This document shows, piece by piece, positions 17,489-26,731 of a stretch of 64,000 bases of DNA (positions are counted from its first letter, which is position 1; the number at the start of each line of letters is the position of its first letter). A program made the translations under genes and the position numbers. The stretch is from the NCBI RefSeq assembly GCF_008711285.1, contig NZ_VXDC01000004.1, forward strand, positions 186,001-250,000, written 5' to 3'. The notes under the pieces are model-generated. The model was not told the origin of the DNA, searched no databases, and saw only the letters and a program-made list of their open reading frames with translations. The stretch is from Roseibium aquae. GTDB lineage: Bacteria > Pseudomonadota > Alphaproteobacteria > Rhizobiales > Stappiaceae.

Positions 17489-17626
17489 GCCGTCTCTTCT
17501 TGTGGTTCGCGCTGTTCATCCGCTGGGCGGAGTGGTTCGCAAAGCGGGCGCCTTCGTGCGGTGCTGCGCCCGTCATTCGACCTGGACACCTCGAAGCAAA
17601 CCGTTTTCAACCCAAACCGGTGAAGG

Positions 17627-18475
17627 TCAAAGGCAAAGGCCGTGCCGCCCGGGCGCCTGTGCCAAGTCATGGCAATCTGCGCGCACCTGCATGCCATCGA
17701 AGGCTGGGGTGACATGGGGCGGAAGCCCGGTGCACAAGGTCGCGTAATCCATGTCATTGTGCATGTTGGTCAAGATGGCGCGGGCCGGCGCAAGGCGTTC
17801 AATCCAGGACAAGGCATCGTCCAGACAGAAATGGCTCGGGTGCGGCCGATGGCGCAAAGCATCGATGATGAGAGTCTGCAGCCCCTGGAAATGCGGCACG
17901 GCATCGTCTGGAATATCCGAAACGTCGGGAAGATATCCGAGGTCCCCGAACCGGAAGCCCAGAGCATTGATATCGCCGTGCTCCACTTCCACCGGCAAGG
18001 CGGGTATTTCGCCCCCCTCGCCGCTGACCGCCACCGCCTGTCCCGCGTGAAGGCCGTGAAAGTCCAAAATCGGCGGATAAGCCGAGCCGGGCGGCGAGGC
18101 AAAACAGTAGCCGAAGGCCGTGGCGGCGCGATCATAGGTTGGCCGGTCCATATAGACCGGCATCCTCTTGCGATTCCGGATCGTGAAGACCCGCAGGTCG
18201 TCGATCCCGTGCAAGTGGTCGGCATGGGAGTGGGTGTAAAGGACACCGTCGAGTTCGGAAATCTCCGCCCGCAGCATCTGTTCGCGAAGATCGGGCCCGG
18301 TGTCCACGAGGACACGGGTTTTCCCGGCCGCGGAGGCCCGCTCGACGAGAATCGAACAGCGCAAGCGCCGGTTCCGGGGCTCCCGGGGATCGCATTGCCC
18401 CCAATCGTTGCCGATCCGCGGGACCCCGCCCGATGATCCGCATCCTAAAATCGTAACGGTCAGCGCAGCGTTCAT
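17627..18475 (-). CDS. MBL-fold metallohydrolase, PhnP-like
   Basis: Metallo-beta-lactamase-fold phosphodiesterase of 282 residues. It opens with TILGCGSSGGVPRIG, the glycine-rich loop of the PhnP/RNase Z branch, and has the dinuclear metal motif HSHADH at 82-87, with Asp and His ligands later (HGDINALGF, LTNMHNDMD). PhnP relatives cleave cyclic ribose phosphates, but this gene sits next to tatD rather than phn genes, as in many Rhizobiales, so the substrate is open. Its start overlaps the tatD stop by 4 bp. Confidence 0.85.
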   Translation of the reverse strand: MNAALTVTILGCGSSGGVPRIGNDWGQCDPREPRNRRLRCSILVERASAAGKTRVLVDTGPDLREQMLRAEISELDGVLYTHSHADHLHGIDDLRVFTIRNRKRMPVYMDRPTYDRAATAFGYCFASPPGSAYPPILDFHGLHAGQAVAVSGEGGEIPALPVEVEHGDINALGFRFGDLGYLPDVSDIPDDAVPHFQGLQTLIIDALRHRPHPSHFCLDDALSWIERLAPARAILTNMHNDMDYATLCTGLPPHVTPAFDGMQVRADCHDLAQAPGRHGLCL

Positions 18476-19278
18476 GTAAGCGCCTCGGATGCCGCTAGAG
18501 CAGTCTTCGGTACCTTTTTGAAAAGACGAAAGAAATTCTCGGTTGTCTGCGCGCAGATTTGATGGAAATCGACGCCGCGCGTTTCCGCGAGAACGGCCGC
18601 GGTCATCGCCGTATAGGCCGGTTCGTTCCGCTTTCCCCGGCGCGGCTGCGGCGCGAGATAAGGCGCGTCGGTCTCAACGAGCAGGCGATCGGCAGGCAGG
18701 TCCCTTGCGATCCCGCGCAGCTCCTCGGAGCGCTTGAAGGTGAGGATTCCAGAGAACGAAACGTAAAGGCCAAGGTCGATCCCGGCCAACGCCAAACCGC
18801 GCCCGGACGAAAAACAATGAAGCAAGGCGGGAAATGCGCCATTGCGCATCTCTTCGCGCAGGATCGCCTCCATATCCTCGTCGGCGTCCCGGGCATGGAT
18901 CACCAGCGGCAATCCCGTTTCCCGGGCGACGGCGATATGGGTGCGGAGCCCGGATTTCTGGTCTTCCCGAGGCGATTTGTCATAAAAATAGTCGAGCCCC
19001 GCCTCCCCCACGGCCACGACTTTCGGATGCTCGGTCAAGGCAGCTATGTCCCGCGCCGGGATCCCGGCCTCTTCGCCCGCATTGTGCGGATGGGTTCCGA
19101 CCGAGCAAAAGACCTGCGGGTGCGCCTCGGCAACGGCAAGCACCTGCGGGAATTTCCGCACGCGGGTGCAGATGGTGACCATCAGTCCGACCCCGGCCTC
19201 CCTTGCCCGCTGAATCAGCGCTACGTGTTCCCCGTCAAAATCAGGAAAATCGAGATGGCAGTGGCTGTCGACTAACAT
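18472..19278 (-). CDS. tatD: TatD-family metal-dependent DNase
   Basis: Amidohydrolase-fold hydrolase of 268 residues with 3'-5' exonuclease activity in characterised relatives. Metal ligands are visible: His6 and His8 in DSHCHLDF, Glu in GEAGLDYFYDKSP, His in LVIHARDAD, His in LLHCFSSG, and Asp in VETDAPYL. Length and motif order are normal. It lies 15 bp downstream of holB on the same strand; metG, which often lies between these two in related genomes, is absent here. Confidence 0.92.
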   Translation of the reverse strand: MLVDSHCHLDFPDFDGEHVALIQRAREAGVGLMVTICTRVRKFPQVLAVAEAHPQVFCSVGTHPHNAGEEAGIPARDIAALTEHPKVVAVGEAGLDYFYDKSPREDQKSGLRTHIAVARETGLPLVIHARDADEDMEAILREEMRNGAFPALLHCFSSGRGLALAGIDLGLYVSFSGILTFKRSEELRGIARDLPADRLLVETDAPYLAPQPRRGKRNEPAYTAMTAAVLAETRGVDFHQICAQTTENFFRLFKKVPKTALAASEALT

Positions 19279-19293
19279 GAAACCCCGGATCGG

Positions 19294-20382
19294 TTATGCG
19301 AATTCGGAACGCCGCAAAGCTCCGGCGCCCAACACCAAATCGAGCACCACCTGCTTTCTGTCAAGGTTGAGCGCGTCGGTATCGGCCACAGTCTTCTGGA
19401 ACCGGTCCCAGAGGTGGGAAATCGCATTCATGGTGCGCTTGTCATGCGGCGCGTGCCGCGCTGTCGCGCGAAGCCAGTCGTGAAGAAACCGGCGTGTGAC
19501 GTGCTGAAAACTCTCCCAGTTGTCGGTTTGCCCCCGTGCCGCAACCAGATCCGCCAGGCCATGGAGCGCGGCCGGATCAGGACGGGACGGGGCTTCGATC
19601 AAAGGCCCAAGGCCGCGGGCGATGGTCAGACCGTCCCCGGACAACAGCAGCAGAGCGGACCGCAAACTGCCTTCGGCAAACCGTGTCGCATCCGACAGAT
19701 CGGCCGGATCGGAGATCCAGTCTCCGGCGAGCGTTTCCAATCCATGCGCCAGGTCTGGTTCCGGCAATGGAGCAAGGTCGAGGCGGCGGCACCGCGACCG
19801 GATGGTGGGAAGAATCCGTCCCGGTGTGTGCGACAAGACCAGAAACAGACAACGTTCCGGCGGTTCCTCCAGGATCTTCAAGAGCGCGTTGGCCGAGCTG
19901 GAGTTCATGTCATCGGCCGCATCCACGATACATACGCGCCAGGACTCCGCCGAAGCCGTGCTCCCGAAAAAGGCAACGGTGCGCCGCACCTCGTCGACAG
20001 GAAGCTCGGACTTGAACCGCTTGCGCTTTTCATCCCAGGGCCGGCGCAGGTGCAAAAGATTGGGATGCCCCCCGCCCGCGACCTGCCGGGCAATCCGGTG
20101 ATCGTCCGGTATCGACAGGTCCCGGGCCGCCGCGACCTCCCGGCCAAACCGGTCCGGGTGGGCCAGCATGAACCGGGCGAACCGGAAGGCCAGTGTCGCT
20201 TTCCCGATGCCCTTCGGCCCGCCCAAAAGAAGCGCGTGATGGAGCCGCTGGGAGCGGTAAGCGTCCAGCAGTTTGCGCTCCGGATCCTCATGGCCGATCA
20301 GGACTTCTTGCTCCCGGGGCAGCGCAAGGCCCGCAAGCGCATCCACCTCGGGGGTGTCGACAGGTTCAGATCGCCGTGCCAT
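19294..20382 (-). CDS. holB: DNA polymerase III subunit delta'
   Basis: Clamp-loader subunit of 362 residues. The N-terminal AAA+ domain has a P-loop-like GGPKGIGKAT (54-63) after HHALLLG, and the family signature TVAFFGSTASAESWRVCIVDAADDMNSSSANALLKILEEPPE, ending in an SRC-like motif (TIRSRCRRLDL). The delta' C-terminal collar domain follows. I chose ATG 20382 (MARRSEPVDTPEV), which overlaps the tmk stop by 17 bp; the longer open frame upstream would duplicate tmk coding sequence and is unlikely. Part of a tmk-holB-tatD-MBL run. Confidence 0.92.
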   Translation of the reverse strand: MARRSEPVDTPEVDALAGLALPREQEVLIGHEDPERKLLDAYRSQRLHHALLLGGPKGIGKATLAFRFARFMLAHPDRFGREVAAARDLSIPDDHRIARQVAGGGHPNLLHLRRPWDEKRKRFKSELPVDEVRRTVAFFGSTASAESWRVCIVDAADDMNSSSANALLKILEEPPERCLFLVLSHTPGRILPTIRSRCRRLDLAPLPEPDLAHGLETLAGDWISDPADLSDATRFAEGSLRSALLLLSGDGLTIARGLGPLIEAPSRPDPAALHGLADLVAARGQTDNWESFQHVTRRFLHDWLRATARHAPHDKRTMNAISHLWDRFQKTVADTDALNLDRKQVVLDLVLGAGALRRSEFA

Positions 20383-21088
20383 CGCCTGCTTCCGTTTCTG
20401 GCCGAGGAGTGTCAGAGGTTGGCGCGCCGGCATCCGCCAGAGGACGCAACAGATCACGGAAATGGGCATAGACCCCAACCCAGATCCGCATCTCGACATC
20501 GGAAGGGTCGCATGCGCCGTCGACGATCAGAAACCGTCCCGGTTCCTGTGCCGCCAGATCCAGAAATCGCTGCCGGCGGCGTTGATGGATCGTCAGGTCG
20601 TCCTGTTCGAAACGATCCGGGGCCTCCCCGGCCCCCGTCTCGGCGCGCCGCGAAACCCGGGACAGTCCGAGTTCGGCGGGCACGTCGATCAGGATTGTCA
20701 GATCCGGACGGCACCCATCGACGGCAACGGCCTCCAGCATGGCCAAGGCATCCGCGGACACGCCGGCCTCGCCCTGATAGACCCGCGTGGAATCAGCGAA
20801 ACGATCACACAGGACCCAGGTTCCCTCGGCCAGGGCCGGCTTGATCAGGCGGTCCACATGATCGGCCCGGGCGGCGGCGAACAAGATGGCCTCCCCCCGG
20901 GCGCCCAACCCTTTGGCGGCACCGCTCAGCAGCACGGACCGGATTTTCTCTGCGCCTTCGGAACCGCCCGGTTCCCGGGTCACCCTCACGGCCAGACCAA
21001 GGCCCTCAAGCCGTGCCTTCAGGCGCGAGATCTGGGTCGTTTTGCCGGCACCCTCGCCGCCCTCGAAAGTGATGAATTGTCCGGTCAC
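20366..21088 (-). CDS. tmk: thymidylate kinase
   Basis: dTMP kinase, essential for dTTP synthesis. The P-loop is GGEGAGKTT (10-18) after FITFEG, followed by the DR(F/Y) motif VLCDRFADST and a basic LID region (ISVSRRAETG-like, read here as LSRVSRRAETGAGE). 240 residues is slightly longer than E. coli Tmk because of a C-terminal extension (RPLADAGAPTSDTPRPETEAGDGTAI). Overlap with holB implies coupled translation. Confidence 0.93.
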   Translation of the reverse strand: MTGQFITFEGGEGAGKTTQISRLKARLEGLGLAVRVTREPGGSEGAEKIRSVLLSGAAKGLGARGEAILFAAARADHVDRLIKPALAEGTWVLCDRFADSTRVYQGEAGVSADALAMLEAVAVDGCRPDLTILIDVPAELGLSRVSRRAETGAGEAPDRFEQDDLTIHQRRRQRFLDLAAQEPGRFLIVDGACDPSDVEMRIWVGVYAHFRDLLRPLADAGAPTSDTPRPETEAGDGTAI

Positions 21089-21145
21089 GCGTGTCCCATC
21101 CGCCTTGCGGCTCCCCTGGCGGCCCGTTCGTCGCCGGCGTCCTGT

Positions 21146-22330
21146 TTAAATCCAGCCGAACAGCAACTCAACCAGTCCATCCAGCGCGCGGGTCACCAGC
21201 GTGCCCTTTTCGATGGCGGGTCCCCCGGTTTCGAGCGGGGCACGGTAGACAATCCCGGTCTCGCCGAGAACCAACAATTCCCCGGCGCGCAGGCCCGGCG
21301 TCACCGGCGCCGTCAACGGGCCGTCATAGGTGACCCGCAGCCGGTAGCCCAATGTTTCGCCGCGCGGCAAAAGCACCTCGATGGGGCCGGATGCCACCAG
21401 CGGGACTTCCCCCGCTGTTCCCCCGAAAACCCTTGCCATCGCAACAGTATCGCCCCGGTCGAACAGCGTCCGGACGCCGAAATACTCCCATGCGCCGTCG
21501 ACAAGGTCATCAAGTGCCTTCTCGCGGGCCGATTCAGATGGAAGATTGGCGACAACCGCAATGATGCGCCGGCCATCCCTTTCGATAGAGGCAACGGCGG
21601 CATAGCCATCCGTGTCCGAGCGCCCGGCGCCAAAACCGTCCAGGCCCCGGATTTCGCCGATCAAGGGGTTCCGGTTCCGTTGAAAAATGCCGTTCCAGGT
21701 AAATTCGGGAGACGAGAAAAGCGTGTACCGGTCCGGGAATGTTTCCAGAATATAGCGGGCCAGACGGGCGAGGTCCGACGCGGTGGTCTGGGCCTCCTGC
21801 GCGGCATATCCGGTCGGATTCGCGAAAAGGCTGTTCTCCAGCCCGATGTCCTCGGCGTCCTCGTTCATGCGCCGTGCAAAGGCCGCTTCATCACCATCCA
21901 GGCATTCGGCCAGAACAATCGCCGCGTCGTTGGCCTGCTGGATCAGCAGACCCTGCAAAAGGTCCGAGATGGCAATGTTTGAATTCAATTCGGCGAACAT
22001 CGTGGCGCCGCCCGCCGGCGCTCCCCCGGTCCGCCAGGCATGCACACTGACCGGGCACAGCGTCGTCTCCTGGACTGTCCCGCTTTCCAGCGCACGAAAA
22101 ACACTGGCCGCCGTCATGATCTTTGCCAGCGCACCGGGCTGAAACGGGGTGACCGGGCTCTTTGAGAAAAGAACCGTGTTGGTTTCGACCTCGCTCAAAT
22201 AGGCAATGGGGGCGCTGGATGAGAGAGTGTCCGCGTGGCCACTCCCCACGCCGCACACGATAGCCAAGCCGAGGCAAAAGGCTGAGAATCTCATCCTTTG
22301 CGCGATTGAAAGAAATAGGAACAGACTCAT
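21146..22330 (-). CDS. D-alanyl-D-alanine carboxypeptidase family protein with altered active-site motifs (probably inactive)
   Basis: Exported low-molecular-weight PBP relative, 394 residues, with a signal peptide ending near SGHA, a transpeptidase-like domain (~35-270), a PBP5 C-terminal beta domain and a hydrophobic C-terminal end (LVELLFGWI) suited to membrane attachment. All three catalytic motifs have changed. The SxxK region reads GALAK, so Ala67 replaces the nucleophilic Ser (codon at 22130-22132). SxN reads QAN, with Gln132 for Ser. KTG reads GAG in DGFGAGRSDTDGYA. The fold around each motif is well kept. It should not acylate, so a structural or regulatory role beside rlpA is more likely. 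A sequencing error cannot explain three independent sites. Confidence 0.85.
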   Translation of the reverse strand: MSLFLFLSIAQRMRFSAFCLGLAIVCGVGSGHADTLSSSAPIAYLSEVETNTVLFSKSPVTPFQPGALAKIMTAASVFRALESGTVQETTLCPVSVHAWRTGGAPAGGATMFAELNSNIAISDLLQGLLIQQANDAAIVLAECLDGDEAAFARRMNEDAEDIGLENSLFANPTGYAAQEAQTTASDLARLARYILETFPDRYTLFSSPEFTWNGIFQRNRNPLIGEIRGLDGFGAGRSDTDGYAAVASIERDGRRIIAVVANLPSESAREKALDDLVDGAWEYFGVRTLFDRGDTVAMARVFGGTAGEVPLVASGPIEVLLPRGETLGYRLRVTYDGPLTAPVTPGLRAGELLVLGETGIVYRAPLETGGPAIEKGTLVTRALDGLVELLFGWI

Positions 22331-22388
22331 TGTGCGGCCCGGATGCTCTGTTCAGCCACGCGGCACCTTCACGCGACAAATCGCGATA

Positions 22389-23459
22389 TTAGCGCTGGCC
22401 GTGAAGCTTCGTCAGTTCCGCCATCGACAATCCGCCGGTTCCAACGGCTTCGAAGGCTGCGTGAGCCGCCCCGATACGGTCGGCCGGGGAATAGGACGAC
22501 AGGGCCGAGGGATCCATCGGCGTCCCCGCTGCCGGAACGCGCAAGACACCAAGCGAATTGGCCGCCGGAGCGGATGGCTCATTGAAAGCTGCCGGCGCAA
22601 TCGGAACGCCAGTGCTGCCGGCCGACGCGAGGCGCACGGGCTGCTGGGACGCTTCGAAAGCGATCGCGGGATCGAAGGCAACCTGGTAACTGGATGCGGC
22701 CGCTGGGCCGGACGCCACAGCGGTCAAAGCCGGATAGGGCCGCGGGCTGGGAATGCCGCCGCCCAGAAGCAGTTGCGGGGGAACCTGGGCCAGTTGTGTG
22801 CCGGGCATGGTCCCACCGGGTGTAACAGCGCCGGGACCCGTATAGGAGGCCAAGAGGTATGTTTCGTCTTCGCCATCCAGGCGCGCCCGGCCGACATATT
22901 CCACCTTAACCTTGGCAAGCCCCTGCGACTTCGTATCCAACATGGTCGCCACACGCTCGGACAGGTCGATCGTGCGGTTGCCGTGGAAAGGGCCGCGATC
23001 GTTCACGCGCACGATCATCGACCGGCCATTTTCAAGATTGGTGACCCGGGCATAGGACGGCAGCGGCATCGTCGTGTGGGCCGCAGTCAGAGCGTTCCGG
23101 TCAAAAATTTCGCCATTGGCCGTCTTGCGGCCGTGGAATGTCGGCCCGTACCAAGAGGCCAGACCGACCGAGGTGTAATCAGGGTCGTGTTTCGGATGGT
23201 ACCACCGGCCGGCGATCTTGTAGGGCTTTCCAACCACATAGCGGCCACCGCCTTTTGGCACCGGCTCACCGGCCGCCACCATGCGGGGGCTTCCTTTCAC
23301 ACCGTATTTTTCGGGGCTGAATTTGGCTTTCTGTGTCGGTTCAGGAGTGGCGCTGCATCCGGCCAGAAACGCGGCAGACAACCCGATCAGGATGGGAACT
23401 TTCAAGGACAAGCCAGTTGTGACAACCGACCCGGACGATACTTTTCGGATTGCGCTCAC
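22389..23459 (-). CDS. rlpA: septal-ring lytic transglycosylase RlpA family lipoprotein
   Basis: Outer-membrane lipoprotein with a double-psi beta barrel that cleaves denuded peptidoglycan in its better-known relatives. The signal peptide is lipobox type (LIGLSAAFLAGC). The barrel is clear: GLASWYGPTFHGRKTANGEIFD, then THTTMPLPSYARVTNLENG-type sequence and VRVNDRGPF, with the catalytic-type Asp in NDRGPF. The C-terminal ~150 residues are Ala/Pro/Ser-rich and no SPOR repeat is obvious. Start: GTG at 23459 has AGGGGA at 5-base spacing; ATG 23474 and ATG 23516 are in frame upstream. It stands next to the DacA-like pseudoenzyme on the same strand. Confidence 0.88.
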   Translation of the reverse strand: MSAIRKVSSGSVVTTGLSLKVPILIGLSAAFLAGCSATPEPTQKAKFSPEKYGVKGSPRMVAAGEPVPKGGGRYVVGKPYKIAGRWYHPKHDPDYTSVGLASWYGPTFHGRKTANGEIFDRNALTAAHTTMPLPSYARVTNLENGRSMIVRVNDRGPFHGNRTIDLSERVATMLDTKSQGLAKVKVEYVGRARLDGEDETYLLASYTGPGAVTPGGTMPGTQLAQVPPQLLLGGGIPSPRPYPALTAVASGPAAASSYQVAFDPAIAFEASQQPVRLASAGSTGVPIAPAAFNEPSAPAANSLGVLRVPAAGTPMDPSALSSYSPADRIGAAHAAFEAVGTGGLSMAELTKLHGQR

Positions 23460-23754
23460 GCCGTTCCCCTGCATCCCGCCATTTGCTATTTGCGCGATAG
23501 CGGCCCCTGCTCGCACATATCACAAACGCCACCCGACCGGACCCGTCACAGGTGACACCCACCTGCGTATACCTGTCGTGACGGCAAAACTATTCCTCAA
23601 AAGCAACCTGCCCCCGCAAGGCCACCTACCGTTTCATAAACCCCAACTTTCTTACTGGAAAGTGAATCTTGACCGAATCAGCCAAAAATGCGGGCTTCCC
23701 CGTTCGAACGACGGAAACGAGACTCCCACCGCCACCTGCCAATGGAACCTGACC
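23460..23754. other. divergent intergenic region, rlpA / CIA30 gene
   Basis: About 295 bp. AT content is higher than in the flanking genes. I see no reading frame with a credible start, no RNA gene and no strong hairpin; it should contain the two divergent promoters. Confidence 0.4.
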
Positions 23755-24276
23755 ATGCCTGATGATGACTACGTTGTCGACGCGCTGGATCACCAGCACC
23801 CAACAGCATCGATCGGAACGCCATGGGAACTGGTGGAGGACGGCGTCATGGGCGGGATGTCATCCGGCACGCTCACTCGCGGGATCGTCCGGGGACGGGA
23901 ATGCTGGCGCCTTCAGGGGGAGGTCTCGCTTGAGAACAATGGCGGATTTCTCCAGACGGCTTTGGATTTGGTCCCGGGATCCGGCACTTTCGATGCATGT
24001 ACCTGGACCGGAGTGGAAATCGACGTGCTCGGAAATGGCGAGCCTTATAATTGCCACTTGCGGACCGCGGACGTTTGCCGGCCATGGCAATCCTACCGAG
24101 CGACATTTGTTGCCGATCCGGACTGGAAAACCGTCTGGCTGCCCTTCTCCGCATTCGAAGCGCACCGGATCGATGCCCCACTCGACCGGTCGCGGCTCCG
24201 CCGGCTGGGGATTGTTGCGATCGGGCGCGCCTTCACGGTGGATATCGCCGTCGCGGATATCCGGTTCCGGGCTTGA
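23755..24276 (+). CDS. CIA30-family protein
   Basis: 173 residues resembling complex I intermediate-associated protein 30 (NDUFAF1) domain proteins. Signatures are WELVEDGVMGGMSSGTL near residue 30, LQGEVSLENNGGFLQT, and the late strand VWLPFSAFEAHRID. Mitochondrial CIA30 helps assemble complex I; bacterial homologues are mostly uncharacterised and many look like small carbohydrate-binding or NADH dehydrogenase-associated proteins. The first ATG after a long open stretch (23755) gives a protein without signal peptide. A complex I accessory gene of NDUFS4 type lies 30 kb away. Confidence 0.75.
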   Translation: MPDDDYVVDALDHQHPTASIGTPWELVEDGVMGGMSSGTLTRGIVRGRECWRLQGEVSLENNGGFLQTALDLVPGSGTFDACTWTGVEIDVLGNGEPYNCHLRTADVCRPWQSYRATFVADPDWKTVWLPFSAFEAHRIDAPLDRSRLRRLGIVAIGRAFTVDIAVADIRFRA

Positions 24277-24624
24277 GCCATAGGGGCCGTCCCAAGCCGC
24301 GGCAGGCCGGGACCGCAAATCACCTGTCTTGTTTACATCTCGGCACGGTTCAGAAAAAAGTCTCACGAATTCCTAAGCGCTTTTACCACGGTCAATTCAG
24401 GCGGATCGCGAATAAACTCCGGAAAATCAACGGTGGGGGCTGCGTTTACTTACCAATTAGTTGCGGAAATCACGGGAATTTGTGATTCGAATTACACCAA
24501 TTTCCTCAAATGTGGTGCAATAGTGGCAGTACCGTGGCAATCGATCGACCGGAAACGGGCCGGATAGAGCCCCATCCCGTTCGTGATACGCGGTCCTTGG
24601 TTCACTTATGGCCTTGGGAGGCGC
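24277..24624. other. intergenic region upstream of the 202-aa exported protein
   Basis: About 350 bp without a gene. An inverted repeat AATCAC (24468-24473) / GTGATT (24482-24487) in an AT-rich stretch could be an operator, but no regulator is known. Nothing else stands out. Confidence 0.35.
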
Positions 24625-25233
24625 ATGATGTACCGGACTTTTAAAACCGCAGTGTGCGCTGCGGTTGCTGCCGGATTTGTAGCCGGAGCCGCTGCCGCAC
24701 CCATCCCGCAGGAAACGTTCAACCTGCCGGATGACGATCTTGCCGTAACTGTGGCTTCCGCGAGCCTGGCTCAAGCGGATCCTTTGGAAAGCGATCTCAC
24801 TATTTGGGTCGGCGAGGTGGAGATCGAAGGCCGCAGGACAATCTGGGTCGAATTGATCGATACCTATGGCGAGGTGATTTACAGCTCTGAAGTCAACAAC
24901 AATGAGACGCACCTGCTCCCGGATGGGCGGGCCGTCGTCGTGCATGCCATCGATCCGGCGCTGACCGTGGCAAAAACCGATGAATCCCGCCTGCTGACCG
25001 AGGGGGAGACGGTTGTGACACGGCGTGTTGTTGAGGAAAGCACGGCCGGAACATCGGTCGAATTCATTGAGGTTACGGAACACAGTCTGGGGCCAGACAC
25101 CGAGAAATCGGGGCTCTTGCGGCTTGCGGAATTCGGCGACGCGGTTTGGGCATCGCTGCTCGGTTTGGTGCATGCAGCGGCCGTCAGCGCTCAAGTCGCC
25201 TGGAACTGGATCGTCGACACGCTACACGCCTGA
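24625..25233 (+). CDS. exported protein of unknown function
   Basis: Not recognised. 202 residues with a signal sequence (MMYRTFKTAVCAAVAAGFVAGAAAA, cleavage near AAAP). The mature domain is acidic and beta-rich (LTIWVGEVEIEGRRTIWVELIDTYGEVIYSSEV) and a C-terminal helix (VWASLLGLVHAAAVSAQVAWNWIVDTL) could be amphipathic or a membrane anchor. GGGAGG precedes the ATG. A strong terminator follows, so it is separate from the FAD oxidoreductase operon downstream. Confidence 0.65.
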   Translation: MMYRTFKTAVCAAVAAGFVAGAAAAPIPQETFNLPDDDLAVTVASASLAQADPLESDLTIWVGEVEIEGRRTIWVELIDTYGEVIYSSEVNNNETHLLPDGRAVVVHAIDPALTVAKTDESRLLTEGETVVTRRVVEESTAGTSVEFIEVTEHSLGPDTEKSGLLRLAEFGDAVWASLLGLVHAAAVSAQVAWNWIVDTLHA

Positions 25234-25259
25234 CCATTGCCGTGGTTGCTACATAATCG

Positions 25260-25287
25260 CAGTCCGCTGAGCGCGGACTGATTTTTT
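25260..25287 (+). terminator. terminator of the 202-aa exported protein gene
   Basis: CAGTCCGC / GCGGACTG, an 8-bp stem with loop TGAGC, followed by A and a run of six T. Confidence 0.9.
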
Positions 25288-25319
25288 CATTAATATCAAG
25301 CATTCCGTCTGCTTTTAGC

Positions 25320-25349
25320 TGATCTGCGCTCGCGAAAATCGCGTAAGGT
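25320..25349 (+). promoter_or_regulatory. candidate ECF11 (RpoE/ChrR-type) promoter for the FAD oxidoreductase operon
   Basis: TGATCT at 25320-25325, exactly 18 bp, then TAAGGT at 25344-25349. This fits the singlet-oxygen sigma factor pattern of Rhodobacter sphaeroides (TGATCC, 18 bp, TAAG-like). The same pattern precedes the ChrR-like gene at 30565 on the other strand. Seen directly; sigma assignment is inference. Confidence 0.7.
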
Positions 25350-25426
25350 AGCGACACAGTCAAAGGTTCGCGCCTCCAGCCGGCCTACGGCTCCTGCCAT
25401 TGGGAAAACAGCACAAAGGATTGGCC

Positions 25427-26731
25427 ATGCGGATTGCCGTGATCGGCGCCGGGATTTCCGGAAACAGCGCAGCTTGGGCTCTGAGCAAGACCAACGAAGT
25501 GACACTCTACGAAAAAAGACTTCGGCCGGGCGGGCACAGCGCGACAGTCGATATCGATTATGATGGTACGCCGATCAGCGTCGACACAGGGTTCATCGTC
25601 TACAACACCCTCAACTACCCGAATTTCACGGCAATGCTCGATCACCTCGGGGTCAAGACCGAAGACAGCGACATGAGTTTTGCGTTCTCGGCCAATGGTG
25701 GACAGCTGGAATGGGGCGGCGATTCTCTCGCCTCGGTCTTCGCGCAGAAGCGGAACCTGTTTTCCCCCCGGTTCCTGATGATGCTCCGGGAAATTTTCCG
25801 CTTCAACAAACAGGCAGCGATCGATCTTGCGGCAGGCGCGCTCAAGGGGGTTTCCCTTGGCGACTATCTGACCCAAAACCGCTACTCTACAGCCTTTTCG
25901 GACCGTTACCTGCTCGCCATGGGCGGCGCGATATGGTCGACGCCCCGCGAGGAAATGAAGGACTATCCGGCCGAAAGCTTCATTTCCTTTTTTGAAAACC
26001 ATCGGTTGATCCATCCATCATCGGAGCGGCCGATCTGGCGGACAATTTCCGGGGGCAGCCGCAATTATGTCGCCAAACTGCTCGAACCAATCATGGACCG
26101 GGTGCGGCTTGGGGCGCAGGTTATCCGCATCGAGCGCAGCTCCGACCATGTGACCGTGACCGACAGTTCCGGCTCAACCGAGACCTATGATCAAGTGATC
26201 CTCGCCAGCCATACCGACCAGTCGCTCGCGATGCTGGGCGACGATGCGTCCGCCACTGAGCGGGCGCTCTTGTCAGCCATGCGGTACCGGCCCAACGATG
26301 TCTATCTTCACCGGGACGAGGCCTTGATGCCGAAACGCAATAAGGTCTGGTCTTCGTGGAATTTCATGGCAGATAGCCGGCAGGGCGACCGCGAAATAAC
26401 GGTGAGTTACTGGATGAACCGCCTGCAGAACATCGACCGTTCCAAGCCGATTTTCGTCACGCTCAATCCGGCTGAAGCGCCTCATCCGGACAAGACATTC
26501 GCGCGCTTCACCTACGATCACCCGCAATTTGACGCTGCCGCTTTGGCCGCAAAGAAGCGCCTGAGCGAGATCCAGGGCGTGAACCGCACATGGTATTGCG
26601 GCGCGTGGGCGGGACATGGCTTCCACGAAGACGGCATGGCGTCGGGGCTTGCCGTCGCAAGGGCACTTGGGGCACGCTTGCCTTGGGATGCGGATGCATC
26701 CGCTCAGCCTGTGATGGAAGCGGCCGAATGA
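25427..26731 (+). CDS. FAD-dependent oxidoreductase (amine oxidase-like, COG2907 type)
   Basis: Flavoprotein of 434 residues with an N-terminal Rossmann dinucleotide motif (IAVIGAGISGNSAAWAL, then acidic end YEKRLRPGGHSATV) and a C-terminal FAD-contact segment (WYCGAWAGHGFHEDGMASGLAVA). AAAGGA lies 6 bases before the ATG at 25427. It is first in an operon with a DUF1365 gene (ATGA overlap) and a Cfa-like methyltransferase, a trio also found in RpoE-ChrR singlet-oxygen regulons, where such genes take part in modifying membrane fatty acids (cyclopropane or furan fatty acid type products). Specific reaction not proven here. Confidence 0.85.
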   Translation: MRIAVIGAGISGNSAAWALSKTNEVTLYEKRLRPGGHSATVDIDYDGTPISVDTGFIVYNTLNYPNFTAMLDHLGVKTEDSDMSFAFSANGGQLEWGGDSLASVFAQKRNLFSPRFLMMLREIFRFNKQAAIDLAAGALKGVSLGDYLTQNRYSTAFSDRYLLAMGGAIWSTPREEMKDYPAESFISFFENHRLIHPSSERPIWRTISGGSRNYVAKLLEPIMDRVRLGAQVIRIERSSDHVTVTDSSGSTETYDQVILASHTDQSLAMLGDDASATERALLSAMRYRPNDVYLHRDEALMPKRNKVWSSWNFMADSRQGDREITVSYWMNRLQNIDRSKPIFVTLNPAEAPHPDKTFARFTYDHPQFDAAALAAKKRLSEIQGVNRTWYCGAWAGHGFHEDGMASGLAVARALGARLPWDADASAQPVMEAAE

